DNA from: Solimonas fluminis
Lineage (GTDB): Bacteria; Pseudomonadota; Gammaproteobacteria; Nevskiales; Nevskiaceae
Assembly (NCBI RefSeq): GCF_002930645.1
Contig: NZ_PSNW01000005.1
Location: 124,001-188,000 of the forward strand
Direction: 5' to 3'
DNA length: 64,000 nt
The notes under the pieces are model-generated. The model was not told where the DNA came from. It saw only the letters and a program-made list of their open reading frames with translations, and made no database searches. This document shows positions 42,138-50,756 of the stretch, in pieces; position 1 is the stretch's first letter; each line of letters starts with the position of its first letter. Made by a program: the position numbers and the translations under genes.

Positions 42138-43190
42138 ATGCGCCCCCTCCTGATCCTGCTGCCCGCCCTGTTCCTCGCCGCCTGCGGCTCCAGCGAGCCC
42201 CAGGCCGCGCCGGAAGCGCCGCCGCGCAGCGTTCACACCGCACTGCCCGAAAACGGGCCCGCCACGCCGCCGGTGGAAACCAGCGGCGTGGTCGCCTATC
42301 GCGACGAAACGCGCCTGTCCTTCATGGTGCCCGGCATCATCCGCGACATCGCCGTGCGCGAGGGCGACACGATCAAGGCCGGCGAGCCGCTGGCCACGCT
42401 GGAGCTGACGCAGGTCGATGCCGGCTCCACCCAGGCCCGCGAGGGCTGGCTCAAGGCCAAGCGTGACCTGGAGCGCGGCGAGAAGCTGTTCCGCGACGAC
42501 GTGCTGACCCGCGAACAGCTCGACGACCTGACCACCGCCGAGCGCGTCGCCCGCGCCGGCCTGTCCAGCGCCGACTTCGCCCGCAACAACGCCCGCATCG
42601 TCGCACCGTCCGGCGGCACCGTGCTGCGCCGCCTGGCCGAATCGCGCGAGATGGTCGCCGCTGGCCAGCCGGTGCTCACCGTCGGCGACGCTGGCAGCGG
42701 CATGGTGCTGCGCCTGGGCCTGGCCGACCGTGAGGTGGTGCGCCTGAAGAATGGCGACGCCGCCGTGCTGCGCTTCGACGCCTTCCCGGGCAAGGAATTC
42801 GCCGGCAAGGTGCAGGAAGTCAGCCGCGCCGCCGACCCGCGCATGGGCACCTACCGCGTCGACATCGCCTTCGACCCCGGCCAGACGCCCTTCGTCAGCG
42901 GCCTGATCGGCCGCGCCGAGATCCGCAGCAGCGCCGGGGGCGAAGCCCTGCAGTACATCCCGCTGTCCGCCCTGGTGGAGGGCGACCAGCGCAACATGCT
43001 GGTCTACCTGCTGCCCAAGGGCGGCAGCCAGGTGAAGGCCCACCGCGTGCCGGTCGCCTTCATCGCCGCCGACCGGGCCGCGCTGGCTCAGCCGCTGCCG
43101 GCCGGGCACGCCGTGGTGACCGAGGGTGCGGTCTACCTGCGCGATGGCGACAAGGTCGTCGTGACCGCGGAAGCTGCCGCCAAGCCCTGA
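42138..43190 (+). CDS. RND periplasmic adaptor (membrane fusion) lipoprotein
   Basis: 350 residues. Lipobox LFLAAC predicts anchoring to the inner membrane. The lipoyl half-motifs (SFMVPGIIRDIAVREGDTIKAGEPLATL and ARIVAPSGGTVLRRLAESREMVAAGQPVLTVGD) flank a short helical hairpin; beta-barrel and membrane-proximal domains follow. Links the inner-membrane pump to the TolC-like channel. Confidence 0.93.
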   Translation: MRPLLILLPALFLAACGSSEPQAAPEAPPRSVHTALPENGPATPPVETSGVVAYRDETRLSFMVPGIIRDIAVREGDTIKAGEPLATLELTQVDAGSTQAREGWLKAKRDLERGEKLFRDDVLTREQLDDLTTAERVARAGLSSADFARNNARIVAPSGGTVLRRLAESREMVAAGQPVLTVGDAGSGMVLRLGLADREVVRLKNGDAAVLRFDAFPGKEFAGKVQEVSRAADPRMGTYRVDIAFDPGQTPFVSGLIGRAEIRSSAGGEALQYIPLSALVEGDQRNMLVYLLPKGGSQVKAHRVPVAFIAADRAALAQPLPAGHAVVTEGAVYLRDGDKVVVTAEAAAKP

Positions 43191-43200
43191 GGAGCCGCCG

Positions 43201-46200
43201 ATGAAGATCTCCGATTTCTCGGTCCGCAACCCTCAGTTCACGGTCCTGATCTTCCTGCTGCTCTGCGCACTGGGCCTCAATGCCTGGCGCGACATGCCCC
43301 GCACCGAGGATCCGCACTTCCCGATCACCGCCTTCCAGATCATCACCATCTACCCGGGCGCCGATCCTTACGAAATCGAGCGCGAGATATCCGAGCCGAT
43401 CGAAGACGCCCTGAACCGCCTGGACGACGTCAAGGACATGATGTCCACGTCCCGCGACAGCGTCGGCGTGGTGTTCATCGAGTTTGACGCGGGCGTTGAC
43501 GTCGACAAGAAATTCGACGACATCAACCGCGAACTCGACAGCGTGCGAGCCGAGTTGCCCGGCGGCATCACCCGCCTGGAGGTCAAGCGCATCAACCCGG
43601 GCTACACCAACATCGTGCAGATGGCGCTGGTCTCCGACACCGTGTCGTGGAAGACCCTGGGCGATCTGGCCGACGACCTGCAGGACCGTATCGAGCGCCT
43701 GCCGGGCGTGCGCGACTCCGAGGTCTGGGCCTTCCCGCAGCGCGAGCTGCGCGTCGAAGCCGACTTCAAGCGCATGGCCAGTCTCAATGTACGACTCGGC
43801 CAGCTGCTCAACGCCGTCAGCGGCCGCAACACCAACATCCCCGGCGGCTCGGTGGAGTACGGCAGCCGCCGCTTCAATGTACAGACCAGCGGCAACTACG
43901 AAACATTGGACGAGGTGCGCAACACCGTGCTGGCCGGCGACGGCAGCCGCCTGCTGCGCGTGCGCGACGTGGCCGACGTGCGGTGGGACTACGGACCCGA
44001 CGAATACACCGCACGCTTCGACGGCCAGCGCGCCGTCTTCGTCACGGCCAACCAGAAGGACGGCCGCAACATCTTCGTGACCCGGGAGGCCATCGGCAAG
44101 GTTCTGGATGAATTCCAGCGCACGCTGCCGGCCGAGGTGAAGCTGGAGCTCGGCTTCGACCAGTCCCGCAATGTCGATCACCGGCTCAAGCGACTGGGTG
44201 CCGACTTCGCCATCGCCATCGTGCTGGTGTTGATCACCCTGCTGCCGCTGGGCCTGCGCGCTGCCGGCATCGTCATGGTATCCATCCCGCTTTCGCTGGC
44301 AACCGGCCTTGCGGCGCTGCACTTCGCCGGATTCTCCCTCAATCAGTTGTCCATCGCCGGCTTCGTCGTCGCCCTGGGCCTGCTGGTGGACGACTCCATC
44401 GTGGTGGTGGAGAACATCGCCCGCTACCTGCGCATGGGTCATCCACGCGAGGAAGCCGCCATGCTCGCCACGCGTCAGATTTCACTGGCTGTTCTGGGCT
44501 GCACCGCGACCCTGCTGTTCGCCTTCCTGCCGCTGATGGCACTGCCCGGCAATGCCGGCAACTTCATCCGCTCGCTGCCGCTCTCGGTGATCTTCACCGT
44601 GCTGGCATCGCTGTTCGTGGCGCTGACGATCATCCCCTTCCTGGCAAGCCGCGTACTGCCGCTGCATGAGCATGCCGAGGGCAACGCCGTGCTCCGCGCA
44701 CTGATGGGCCTGATCCATCGCGTCTACTCCCCCTGGCTGCGCCGTGCCCTGGGCCGTCCGAAGACCACCGTCGCGCTCTCGGCCGTACTGGTGGTGGGCA
44801 GCTTCATGCTGGTCCCGGCCATCGGCTTCAGCGTGTTCCCCAAGGCCAATACGCCGCAGTTCCTGGTGGAAGTGGAGTTGCCCAACGGATCCAGCCTCGC
44901 GAAGACCGAAAGCGTCATGCGCCAGGTCGAGGCCCTGCTGCTCGGCCAGGCGGAAGTCGATCATGTCATGGCCAACCTGGGCCATGGCAATCCCAAGATC
45001 TACTACAACCTCTTCCCGAGGGAGTTCGACTCCAGCTACGCCGAGCTGTTCGTGCAGCTCAAGCGCTACCGCGCCGGGGAGACCAACGCCCTGTTCGACA
45101 GGCTGCGCCATGAGTTCGACAAGATCCCCGGCGCCGAGATCGTCCTGCGCGAGTTCGAGAACGGCCCGCCGATGGATGCCCCCATCGCCATCCGTGTGGT
45201 GGGTGATGACATACCCCAGCTGCGCAAGGTTGCCGCGGATGTCGAGCGGATATTCGCCGAGACCCAGGGAACCCGCGATATCGGCAACCCCCTGCGCCGC
45301 TCGCGCGTCGACATGGATCTCGGCATCGACACCGTCAAGGCTGGCCTTCTGGGCATCTCTCCGCTGGAACTGAACCAGTCCGTCCGCGCCGCATTCGCGG
45401 GTCTTACAGCTGGCGAATTCCGCGAAGAGGACGGCGACACCTACCCCATCGTGGTCCGCGGGCCGCTGCAGGCACGCCCCACTGTCGAGGCCATGCAAGG
45501 CCTCCATGTGGGCACCGCTACCGGGGCGCAGGTGCCGCTGGCGCAGCTCACAAGCCCCAGGCTGATCGATGCGCCCAACGCGATCTACCGGTATCAGCGC
45601 GAGCGCTGCGTGCTGCTCACCGCGCATCCGCAGAAGGGCTACAACACCGAGAAGCTGACGCGCGAGATCCTGAAGAAACTCGACGCCTACGATTGGCCCG
45701 AAGGCTACCGCTATGTCGTCGCGGGAGAGGTCAAGGCGCGCGGCGAGAGCTTCGCCGGCTTCGGCACCGCGATCCTGGTGACCGTGTTCGGCATCATGGC
45801 GATCCTGGTCCTGGAATTCGGCGGCTTCAAGTCCACCCTGATCGTCGCCACCGTGGTGCCGCTGGGTATCATGGGAGGGCTTCTGGCGTTGTTCCTCACC
45901 GGATACAACCTGAGCTTCACCGCCATGGTCGGCTTCATCGCGCTCACCGGCATCGAGATCAAGAACTCGATCCTGCTGGTCGACTTCACCAACCAGTTGC
46001 GCGAGGAAGGCGTCCCCCTCGACGAAGCCATCGCCCAGGCCGGCGAGATCCGCTTCCTGCCGATCCTGCTGACCTCCGTCACCGCCATCGGCGGCCTCAG
46101 TCCGCTGGCCTTCCAGCAGTCGGCCCTGTACTCGCCGATGGCCTGGGTGCTGATCGGCGGCCTGATCACCTCGACCATGATCGGCCGGCTGGTGACCCCG

Positions 46201-46263
46201 GTGATGTACAAGCTGCTGCCGCCGGAGCTGCGGCACCGCCGCGTGGAAGTGGGGAGCCTCTAG
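43201..46263 (+). CDS. RND efflux pump, inner-membrane permease
   Basis: 1020 residues, proton-driven exporter. Twelve helices in the 1+5+1+5 layout with two large periplasmic loops; the proton-relay aspartates are in GLLVDDSIVVVEN of the fourth helix. The porter-domain start MKISDFSVRNPQFTVLIFLLLCALG and the C-terminal half GFIALTGIEIKNSILLVDFTNQL fit the hydrophobic/amphiphilic efflux branch; the short central hairpin and the absence of typical heavy-metal motifs argue against CzcA. Drug or solvent specificity is not readable. A 12-bp stem-loop follows the stop. Confidence 0.93.
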   Translation: MKISDFSVRNPQFTVLIFLLLCALGLNAWRDMPRTEDPHFPITAFQIITIYPGADPYEIEREISEPIEDALNRLDDVKDMMSTSRDSVGVVFIEFDAGVDVDKKFDDINRELDSVRAELPGGITRLEVKRINPGYTNIVQMALVSDTVSWKTLGDLADDLQDRIERLPGVRDSEVWAFPQRELRVEADFKRMASLNVRLGQLLNAVSGRNTNIPGGSVEYGSRRFNVQTSGNYETLDEVRNTVLAGDGSRLLRVRDVADVRWDYGPDEYTARFDGQRAVFVTANQKDGRNIFVTREAIGKVLDEFQRTLPAEVKLELGFDQSRNVDHRLKRLGADFAIAIVLVLITLLPLGLRAAGIVMVSIPLSLATGLAALHFAGFSLNQLSIAGFVVALGLLVDDSIVVVENIARYLRMGHPREEAAMLATRQISLAVLGCTATLLFAFLPLMALPGNAGNFIRSLPLSVIFTVLASLFVALTIIPFLASRVLPLHEHAEGNAVLRALMGLIHRVYSPWLRRALGRPKTTVALSAVLVVGSFMLVPAIGFSVFPKANTPQFLVEVELPNGSSLAKTESVMRQVEALLLGQAEVDHVMANLGHGNPKIYYNLFPREFDSSYAELFVQLKRYRAGETNALFDRLRHEFDKIPGAEIVLREFENGPPMDAPIAIRVVGDDIPQLRKVAADVERIFAETQGTRDIGNPLRRSRVDMDLGIDTVKAGLLGISPLELNQSVRAAFAGLTAGEFREEDGDTYPIVVRGPLQARPTVEAMQGLHVGTATGAQVPLAQLTSPRLIDAPNAIYRYQRERCVLLTAHPQKGYNTEKLTREILKKLDAYDWPEGYRYVVAGEVKARGESFAGFGTAILVTVFGIMAILVLEFGGFKSTLIVATVVPLGIMGGLLALFLTGYNLSFTAMVGFIALTGIEIKNSILLVDFTNQLREEGVPLDEAIAQAGEIRFLPILLTSVTAIGGLSPLAFQQSALYSPMAWVLIGGLITSTMIGRLVTPVMYKLLPPELRHRRVEVGSL

Positions 46264-46281
46264 GCGGGAAGCCTGGCGGCC

Positions 46282-46310
46282 AGGCCGGCTCAGGCATGCT
46301 GAGCCGGCCT
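46282..46310 (+). terminator. Stem-loop after the RND operon
   Basis: AGGCCGGCTCAG/CTGAGCCGGCCT, a perfect 12-bp stem with a 5-nt loop, but followed by TTCGGAAGG rather than a T run. Probable terminator or processing site. Confidence 0.65.
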
Positions 46311-46357
46311 TCGGAAGGCTTCAGCGGACAGTCAGCTTTCTTCCCCGATAAAGCGGC

Positions 46358-47191
46358 ATGGAGAGCATCCCCCGCCTGCTGGTCCTTGCCTTCGGCCTGT
46401 GCGCCGGCGCGGCGCAGGCCCGCGAGGCCGGGGACCACCACCTCCAGTTGGGACTGGTCCACGTCAATACGCTGGACAGCAGCACGCCGCTGCGCACGCA
46501 GCTGCGGCCGAGCCTGCTCGGCGGCGTGCTCGGCATCGACAGCGACTTCGTTTCCGAGGGCACCGCCGCCAGGGTGGGCAGTTCGGAAACCCTGCTGTTC
46601 ATCTATTCCTACTATTTCACCGACCGCTGGTCGCTGAAGCTGGAGGGCGGCATCCCCGCGCGCTTCGACATCGCCGGCGAGGGCGTGGTGCGCCCCACCG
46701 GCATCGCCGGCTCCGTCATCAGCGTCGACCTCGGCGCGCCGGTCAACAATCCCCTGGCCAGTGCCACGCAGTGGAGTCCGGTGGCGATGCTGCAATACAG
46801 CTTCGGCCGCCCCCGCGATGCGGTGCGCCCATACGTCGGCGTCGGCCTTACCTATACCTGGTTCACCGATGTGGAGCTGGACGAGGACTTCGATGCCGCG
46901 CTGAACGACCAGTTCGGCCGCGCGCTGGCGCTGGCCGCCGGCAAGCCCGGAGCCACGAGGGCCAGGGCCGATGCCTCGCCTTCCTTCGCGCCCGCCTTCA
47001 ATGCCGGCATCGCCATGTCGCTCAGCGAGCGCTGGAACGTCTCGGCCTCGGTGTCCTACCTGATGCTGTCCACCGAATCGACCATCGACATCCTCGCCGC
47101 CGACGGCGCGCGGCTGGCGCGCAGCCGCACCGCCCTGGACCTGAATCCGCTGGCGATGTCGGTACTGGTCGGCTACCGCTTCAGGCTCTGA
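46358..47191 (+). CDS. OmpW-family outer-membrane protein
   Basis: 277 residues with signal peptide (LLVLAFGLCAGAAQA). Eight-stranded small barrel of the OmpW type: HHLQLGLVHVNTLDSS, LLFIYSYYFTDRWSLKLEGGIP, RPYVGVGLTYTWFTD and the final NPLAMSVLVGYRFRL. It is longer than E. coli OmpW (about 210 residues) because of an insert around residues 70-90 and a loop around 190-210. OmpW proteins pass small hydrophobic compounds; the position behind an RND pump fits handling of such compounds, though transcription looks separate. Confidence 0.87.
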   Translation: MESIPRLLVLAFGLCAGAAQAREAGDHHLQLGLVHVNTLDSSTPLRTQLRPSLLGGVLGIDSDFVSEGTAARVGSSETLLFIYSYYFTDRWSLKLEGGIPARFDIAGEGVVRPTGIAGSVISVDLGAPVNNPLASATQWSPVAMLQYSFGRPRDAVRPYVGVGLTYTWFTDVELDEDFDAALNDQFGRALALAAGKPGATRARADASPSFAPAFNAGIAMSLSERWNVSASVSYLMLSTESTIDILAADGARLARSRTALDLNPLAMSVLVGYRFRL

Positions 47192-47282
47192 GGGGCCTGC
47201 AAGCTGGAGGGCGGCGCGGGTCAGTCATGCAAGCCGCAGGACAGACGCGGGGCACTGCTCCGGTAAAACAGGGACTTATCGC

Positions 47283-47297
47283 TGGCACGCCGCTTGT
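47283..47297 (+). promoter_or_regulatory. Candidate sigma-54 promoter
   Basis: TGGCACG, 4 nt, TTGT against the consensus TGGCACG-N4-TTGC; only the last C is missing. It lies about 50 nt before the DUF2505-like gene start. The missing -12 C weakens it. Confidence 0.35.
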
Positions 47298-47345
47298 GTG
47301 GCAGAAGCCGATGGCCACCCTGCCTAGAGGAAGGATTCCCGCGCC

Positions 47346-47861
47346 ATGCGCAGCTTCAAGCACCAGCAGCGCTTTCCCCACAGCGCAGACCATGTCCTGA
47401 AGCAGTACTGCGATCCCCGCTTCCTGGCCTCCAGGCACGGGGCTCTCGGCCATCAGGATGTCGCCGTTCTCGAACACTCCGCCGAGGGAGCGCGGCTGCG
47501 TGTCCGGCTGAGCTTCATGCAGGTCACCCAGGCCGGCCTGCCGGCCTTTGCGCGGCGCCTCGTCAAGAAGCGCACGCAGATCCTGCAAAGCCTGGAATGG
47601 AACCACCGCCAGCGCAGGGGACGCATCGTGATCGACGCCCGGGGCGTGCCCATGAAGGTCGAGGGCGAACTGCGCCTTTCCGACTGCGCCGGGGGATGCG
47701 TCGCCTCGGTCGCCTGGGAAGTGCATTGCCCTCTGCCCCTCGTGGGGCCCCGGATCGAATCGCTCGCCCAGGAAATGATGCTGCGCATGGCGGAGCAGGA
47801 CCAGGCCGTGACGGCGCGGCTTCTGGCGCAAGGAGCCGAAGCGGCACCGCGCCCCGCCTGA
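47346..47861 (+). CDS. DUF2505 (START-like) family protein
   Basis: 171 residues, soluble. The opening FPHSADHVLKQYCDPRFLASRHGALGHQDVAVLEH and the closing LPLVGPRIESLAQEMMLRMAEQDQAV match DUF2505, a helix-grip (START/SRPBCC-like) fold expected to bind a hydrophobic ligand. Function unknown. A possible sigma-54 promoter stands upstream. Confidence 0.82.
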   Translation: MRSFKHQQRFPHSADHVLKQYCDPRFLASRHGALGHQDVAVLEHSAEGARLRVRLSFMQVTQAGLPAFARRLVKKRTQILQSLEWNHRQRRGRIVIDARGVPMKVEGELRLSDCAGGCVASVAWEVHCPLPLVGPRIESLAQEMMLRMAEQDQAVTARLLAQGAEAAPRPA

Positions 47862-48010
47862 GCGGCGGCAGGCACCGGAGTTGACGCTCCCGGCAAGCTG
47901 GCCAAGTATGTAAAGACCTCTTCCCCCCACGACGGCGCTGGAGCGCCGGCGCCATCCGCCATGCCGAACCGCCATAGCGGCCACGACGGGCGCCACCCCG
48001 CGGGCCTCCG

Positions 48011-48916
48011 ATGATCGTCCGTCCCCGCCTGCACTGGCTGCGCATGCTGTTCGTCTGGCGCGGCTCCGTGCTCGGCCGCATCCTTCCCCAGCTCGCGCTC
48101 ACCACCGGCCTGGCCGCCGCGGTCACGGCCGTGGACGGCGTCGTCTTCGGCTTCCGGATCAACCTGACGGTCGCCCCGTTCACCCTGCTGGGCATCGCCC
48201 TGGCCATCTTCCTGGGCTTCCGCAACAGCGTCAGCTACGACCGCTGGTGGGAAGCCCGCAAGCTCTGGGGCGCCGTGCTCAACGATGCCCGCAGCCTGGC
48301 GCGGCAGGTCCAGAGCCTGGCCGACACCGACGAGGCCACGCGGCGGCGCTTTGCCCTCGGCGTCATCGCCTTCGTCCATGCGCTGAAGCACCAGCTGCGC
48401 GAAACCCCGGCCGAGACCGACCTCGCCCGCCTGCTGCCGCCGGAATGGCTGCCCCGGGTGGCGGCCGCGCGCTACAAGCCGGCGGTGATCCTGGTGATGC
48501 TCGGCGGGCTGCTGCGCGGGCTGCGCTTCGAGGAGCCGGTGCGCATCCTCGCCATGGACGGCCACCTGGGGCGGCTCAATGAATCGCTGGGCGGCTGCGA
48601 GCGCATCGCCTCCACGCCCATTCCCTTCGCCTACTCGGTGATCCTGCATCGCACCGCCTACCTGTACAGCTTCCTGCTGCCCTTCGGCCTGGTCGGCACG
48701 GTCGGCGCTCCCACCCCGCTGATCGTCGCCTTCGTGTCCTACACCTTCTTCGCGCTGGAAGCGCTGGCCGAGGAAATCCAGGACCCCTTCGGCATGGAGC
48801 ACAACGACCTGGCGCTGGACGCCATGTCGGTGATGATCGAGACCACGGTGCTCGAGATGCTCGGCGAAACCCGGCTGCCCGATCCGGTCGCCGCGGACCA
48901 CTTCCTCCTGCGCTGA
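48011..48916 (+). CDS. Bestrophin-family (UPF0187) ion channel
   Basis: 301 residues. Conserved bestrophin features: the N-terminal helix region, FTLLGIALAIFLGFRNSVSYDRWWEARKLWG, and the C-terminal EIQDPFGMEHNDLALDAMSVMIE. Bacterial homologues form pentameric channels in the inner membrane, selective for cations or anions depending on pore residues. Stands alone between a DUF2505 gene and a SnoaL-like gene. Confidence 0.93.
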   Translation: MIVRPRLHWLRMLFVWRGSVLGRILPQLALTTGLAAAVTAVDGVVFGFRINLTVAPFTLLGIALAIFLGFRNSVSYDRWWEARKLWGAVLNDARSLARQVQSLADTDEATRRRFALGVIAFVHALKHQLRETPAETDLARLLPPEWLPRVAAARYKPAVILVMLGGLLRGLRFEEPVRILAMDGHLGRLNESLGGCERIASTPIPFAYSVILHRTAYLYSFLLPFGLVGTVGAPTPLIVAFVSYTFFALEALAEEIQDPFGMEHNDLALDAMSVMIETTVLEMLGETRLPDPVAADHFLLR

Positions 48917-49033
48917 ATGGCGGCACCCGGATTCCCGGACCGCTCACCGAGAGATCCGTCTCCTTCATCCGGCGGAGGCGCACCCGCTCCGCCTGCCCCA
49001 GGCTTCCCGCATCACCGCCGTCCGGAGCCCGCC

Positions 49034-49525
49034 ATGAACGCGACCGAGAAACTGCTGGCCATCGAGGAGATCCGCAACGTCTTCGCCCGCCGCCTGCGCT
49101 ACATGGATCTCAAGCAGTGGGACCTGTACGGCAGCGTGCACACCGATGACGCCTGGTCGGAAACCTACGGCGACCTGCCCGCCGCACTGCAGCCGCAGTC
49201 CGGCGGCGTGCGCAACAAGGTCGTGGGCCCGCAGGCGCTGGCGGATGCGATCCGGCACTTCATGGAGCACCGCACGCCGATCACCTCCGTGCACCATGCG
49301 CACACGCCGGAGATCGACATCACCTCCGACACCACCGCCTCCGGCATCTGGCCGATGGAGGATCACCTCTGGTGGGAAGAAGGAGAACGCCGGGAATTCC
49401 TGCACGGCTACGGCCATTACCACGAGCACTACCGCAAGGTCGAAGGCCGCTGGCTGATCTGCTACCGCAAGCTCACCCGCCTGCGCGTGGACCGCACGCC
49501 GGGGTTTTACGACCGGCTCCTCTGA
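49034..49525 (+). CDS. SnoaL-like (NTF2-fold) protein
   Basis: 163 residues. The start TEKLLAIEEIRNVFARRLRYMDLKQWDLYGSVHTDDAWSE and the strands TSVHHAHTPEIDITSDTTASGIWPMEDHLWW and EGRWLICYRKLTRLRVDRTP are typical of the SnoaL_4 group. This type often appears near steroid or aromatic degradation genes; the nearby TetR gene and other NTF2-fold genes fit that, but no ring-cleavage gene is present. Start fixed by GGAG eight nucleotides upstream. Confidence 0.83.
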   Translation: MNATEKLLAIEEIRNVFARRLRYMDLKQWDLYGSVHTDDAWSETYGDLPAALQPQSGGVRNKVVGPQALADAIRHFMEHRTPITSVHHAHTPEIDITSDTTASGIWPMEDHLWWEEGERREFLHGYGHYHEHYRKVEGRWLICYRKLTRLRVDRTPGFYDRLL

Positions 49526-49541
49526 GCCCGCCGGAATCCAC

Positions 49542-50186
49542 TCAGGAGCGCCCCTGCCGGAGCAGGAGTCCCTGCGGATCCTCCAAGCCCTGCATCAGCG
49601 TGCGCACCATCGGCGGCACCAGTTCGTCCAGCGAGCGCCCCATCACGAGCTGGCCAGCCACCTCCAGCGACACCAGGCCGTGGGCGCCCGCCCAGAACAG
49701 GTGGCTGGCGGTCAGGGGATCCACCGCCAGCTTCAGCTCTCCGGCCGCCTGAGCCGCCTCCACCGTGCGCGTGCAGACATCCAGCGCGTCGCGCTTCGCC
49801 GCGGCGAGTTCCAGCGAGCGCGGGCCGCCGGCACCTTCCGTCAGCCCGAAGAACATCAGCGCGTAGCGCTGCGGCCGCCCGACACCCGCGCGGATGAAGG
49901 CCTCGGCCAGCGAACGCAGACGCTGCCGCGGCGGGTCCTGGGGCCGGATCGCCGCCAGCATCTCCCGCTCCATCCAGCGGAAGGCCTGCGCCCGCATCGC
50001 CACCAGCAGCGCGTCCTTGCCCGGAAAGTAGCGGTACGGCGCCGCGTAGCTGCAGCCCAGCACCGCCGCCACCTTGCGGAAGCTCACCGCCTCCAGCCCC
50101 CCGGACTCGAACAGCGTCATCGCCGCCTCCAGGATCCCGGCGCGCCGTTGCTCCACCTCGTGTTCGCTGAAGGATTGTCTTGCCAT
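49542..50186 (-). CDS. TetR/AcrR family regulator
   Basis: 214 residues. Helix-turn-helix AVSFRKVAAVLGCSYAAPYRYFPGKDALLVAM, followed by a WHG-type ligand domain (THLFWAGAHGLVSLEVAGQL pattern). Divergent from the following membrane-protein gene; a long palindrome fills the 85-nt space between them, so it very likely represses both directions. The start at MARQSF is chosen because everything upstream in frame lies in that operator region. Confidence 0.92.
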   Translation of the reverse strand: MARQSFSEHEVEQRRAGILEAAMTLFESGGLEAVSFRKVAAVLGCSYAAPYRYFPGKDALLVAMRAQAFRWMEREMLAAIRPQDPPRQRLRSLAEAFIRAGVGRPQRYALMFFGLTEGAGGPRSLELAAAKRDALDVCTRTVEAAQAAGELKLAVDPLTASHLFWAGAHGLVSLEVAGQLVMGRSLDELVPPMVRTLMQGLEDPQGLLLRQGRS

Positions 50187-50193
50187 GGATAAA

Positions 50194-50222
50194 GTTGACA
50201 GTATTAATTTAATAGTGTCAAC
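50194..50222. promoter_or_regulatory. 29-bp near-perfect palindromic operator
   Basis: GTTGACAGTATTAA, T, TTAATAGTGTCAAC: 13 of 14 arm positions pair. Both ends contain TTGACA, so it carries -35 boxes for both directions. A strong candidate for the TetR regulator binding site. Confidence 0.8.
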
Positions 50223-50270
50223 CTTTCGGCGACAGGCGTATGGATCGCCTGCGCATCGGGAGGGAGACCC

Positions 50271-50756
50271 ATGACAAGAGACAGCCTGAGCGCCCCGGAG
50301 CGGGCCCGCATCCTGGCGCCCGCCGCCGCCCTGTTCGCCTTCGGCCTGGTGATCGGCCTGGTCTTCACCTTCGAGGCCATCGGCCACGTCGCCGCCTGGC
50401 CGCTGTTGCCGGCGCTGGACTTCCAGATGCCCGGCACCGAGGCCGCCTGGCGGCGCGCCCACCTGGGCGCGCTCATCAATGCCCTGGCGATGATCGCCTT
50501 CGCCGTGGCCGGCGGCAGCATCCTGCTCGGCGCCAGGGCCCGCGGCCTCTACATCCTCAGTGTCTGCATCACCGGCTGGGCCAACACGCTCGGCTTCCTC
50601 GTCGGCGCGCTGTTCGGGGTGCGCGGCCTGGAATTCGGCGCGCCCTGGGCCAATGCGCTCAACTACCTGCTGTTCCTGGCCGCCGTACCCACCGCCTTCG
50701 CCCAGTCCTGGCTGCTCTGGCAGGGCGCCCGCGCCCGGCGGGAATCCGCCGCATGA
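50271..50756 (+). CDS. Four-helix membrane protein resembling hydroxylaminobenzene mutase/styrene-oxide isomerase
   Basis: 161 residues, four predicted helices. The first helix region AAALFAFGLVIGLVFTFEAIG, then RRAHLGALINALAMIAFAV with a membrane-embedded histidine-asparagine pair, and ITGWANTLGFLVGALFGVRG echo the AH-x-x-x-x-x-N and WxxxxNxxG features I recall for HabA and StyC, small membrane isomerases. The similarity is by eye and could be wrong. The stop overlaps the next start by ATGA, so it is coupled to a SnoaL/ABM protein. Confidence 0.6.
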   Translation: MTRDSLSAPERARILAPAAALFAFGLVIGLVFTFEAIGHVAAWPLLPALDFQMPGTEAAWRRAHLGALINALAMIAFAVAGGSILLGARARGLYILSVCITGWANTLGFLVGALFGVRGLEFGAPWANALNYLLFLAAVPTAFAQSWLLWQGARARRESAA

